From Macrotis lagotis (lineage: Eukaryota > Chordata > Mammalia > Peramelemorphia > Peramelidae), in the NCBI RefSeq assembly GCF_037893015.1, contig NC_133662.1, positions 272,898,444 through 272,962,443 of the forward strand: a stretch of DNA of 64,000 bases. Reading direction: 5' to 3'. The notes beneath the pieces are model-generated. The model had not been told where the DNA came from. It did not search any database and worked only from the letters and a program-made list of their open reading frames with translations. The translations under genes were made by a program, and so were the position numbers. How positions within the stretch are numbered: position 1 is the stretch's first letter; each line of letters starts with the position of its first letter. Shown in pieces: positions 63,301 through 64,000 of the stretch.

Positions 63301-63409
63301 ATGGAGCTCCGGGGCCCGGCTCGGGCCGCGCTTCTCGGGCCGCTGCTGCTGCTGCTGCCGCTCCTGTCCCCGGCCGGGCCGGTCGTGGCCGCCCAGAGCG
63401 CGGCCGCCG
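63301..63409 (+). CDS. PTTG1IP: PTTG1IP exon 1: signal peptide
   Basis: Residues 1-36 plus one base. Four CTG codons and further leucines form the hydrophobic core, followed by VVAAQS as a likely signal-peptidase region. The N-terminus is diverged from human, as is usual for signal peptides, so identity rests on exon 2, phase and synteny. Confidence 0.88.
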
Positions 63410-63991
63410 GTGAGAGGGCGCCCGGGGCGGGGGGGGGGGGTAGGGCGGTCTGCGCCTGCGCGGACTGGCGGCCACGCCCCCCGCGCCCCCGGACTTTGGG
63501 GGGGCCCCGAGCCGGAGCCGCGGGAGGAGCCGGCCGGCCCGTGGGGCTGGGGGGGCGGGGGCCCAAAGCACCCGAACTTAGTGTCCGGTCACCTCCCAGC
63601 CCCGAACCCACCCAGGCTCCCCGATCCTCCGTTGGGGGGACGGGAGATTCGGTTCCTTGGGAAAACAAGCACCCCGAGGAGCTTGTTGGGAAGGGAAGAG
63701 TAGGGGGCGCGGCCCCCAAAGACCAGAGTGAGGGGCAGCCTGGACAGAGCTCTGCCCTCCCCGGGCCTCCGCTTCCTCATCTGTCAAAGGAAGAGCCCTG
63801 CACCCAGGATCCTGTGAGCTGCCAGTTACAGTTCTGCCGGGCAGGCCCTCGGGGGAGGAAGGGTGGGGGACCCCAGGGGGACCCCACGCATTGCTCGGGT
63901 TCTTTTTGATCGGTGGACCACCGTGGTTGTCCCCCCAGGTTGCGCCCAGAGCACCAACAGATCCTGTACCGAGTGCCTGAAGAACGTCTCG
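63301..63991 (+). CDS. PTTG1IP: PTTG1IP (pituitary tumor-transforming gene 1-interacting protein, PBF), exons 1-2, runs off the window
   Basis: Small type I membrane protein with an extracellular PSI domain that binds PTTG1/securin. Exon 1 (63301-63409) encodes MELRGPARAALLGPLLLLLP, then LLSPAGPVVAAQSAAA, a leucine-rich signal peptide ending in a phase-1 donor gtgaga. Exon 2 (63939-63991) encodes CAQSTNRSCTECLKNVS, matching human ACSQNTNKTCEECLKNVS at the start of the PSI domain, and ends in a phase-0 donor gtgagt. The ATG has G at +4 and lies in a CpG island. The remaining PSI domain, the TM helix, its cysteine cluster and the charged tail lie beyond 64000. Head-to-tail position after ITGB2 matches human 21q22.3. 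Confidence 0.93.
63939..63991 (+). CDS. PTTG1IP: PTTG1IP exon 2: PSI domain start
   Basis: 53 nt, residues 37-54: G then CAQSTNRSCTECLKNVS. The cysteines C38, C46 and C49 and the N-glycosylation sequons NRS and NVS align with human NKT and NVS. Acceptor gtccccccag. Confidence 0.93.
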
Positions 63992-64000
63992 GTGAGTCCT

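Noticed and set aside
62469-63719. 416-codon minus-strand open frame opposite PTTG1IP
   Set aside because: GC-rich promoter sequence; it carries the tandem repeat in translation (AGAGRGRASL) and has no known domain. PTTG1IP is on the other strand.

Overview
This is a mammalian nuclear DNA window. It is most likely marsupial, judging from its L1 3' ends and tRNA-derived SINEs (recognised from memory, not searched) and from proteins that are clearly orthologous to human ones but well diverged. Gene structure is vertebrate: short exons, GT-AG introns and CpG-island promoters. Three protein-coding genes can be supported, in the order and orientation of human 21q22.3: SLX9/FAM207A on the minus strand, then ITGB2 and PTTG1IP on the plus strand.

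Layout. 1-17,860: intronic or 3' sequence of SLX9 with no exon I could identify, holding L1, L2, MIR and marsupial SINE fragments, purine tracts and a CA-rich satellite. 17,862-20,884: the first two coding exons of SLX9 (minus); the rest of the gene presumably lies in unrecognised exons or beyond position 1. 20,030-22,130: the SLX9 CpG island with a long GC-box tandem array, NRF-1-type palindromes and three CACGTG E-boxes around the ATG. 22,130-43,560: about 21 kb without a coding exon, holding L1, CR1/L3, L2, MIR, a possible solo LTR and a GTGTTGGGCACTG-type minisatellite; ITGB2's non-coding first exon and promoter should lie here but could not be placed. 43,564-58,911: all 15 coding exons of ITGB2, which join in frame to a 770-residue integrin beta-2 (human 769). 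58,912 to about 60,050 or 61,380: ITGB2 3'UTR with two candidate poly(A) signals. 62,640-63,300: the PTTG1IP CpG-island promoter with a 41-bp GC-box/NRF-1 tandem repeat. 63,301-63,991: PTTG1IP exons 1 and 2; the gene runs off the window.

The genes are not a functional operon. SLX9 is a nucleolar ribosome-biogenesis factor, ITGB2 the common beta chain of leukocyte integrins, and PTTG1IP a small PSI-domain membrane protein. SLX9 and ITGB2 are divergent; ITGB2 and PTTG1IP are head to tail. I found no undescribed system. The most unusual items are a GC-AG intron and a second RGD tripeptide in ITGB2, the two tandem-repeat promoters, an E-box built into the SLX9 exon 1 splice donor, and several degenerate minisatellites in the introns.
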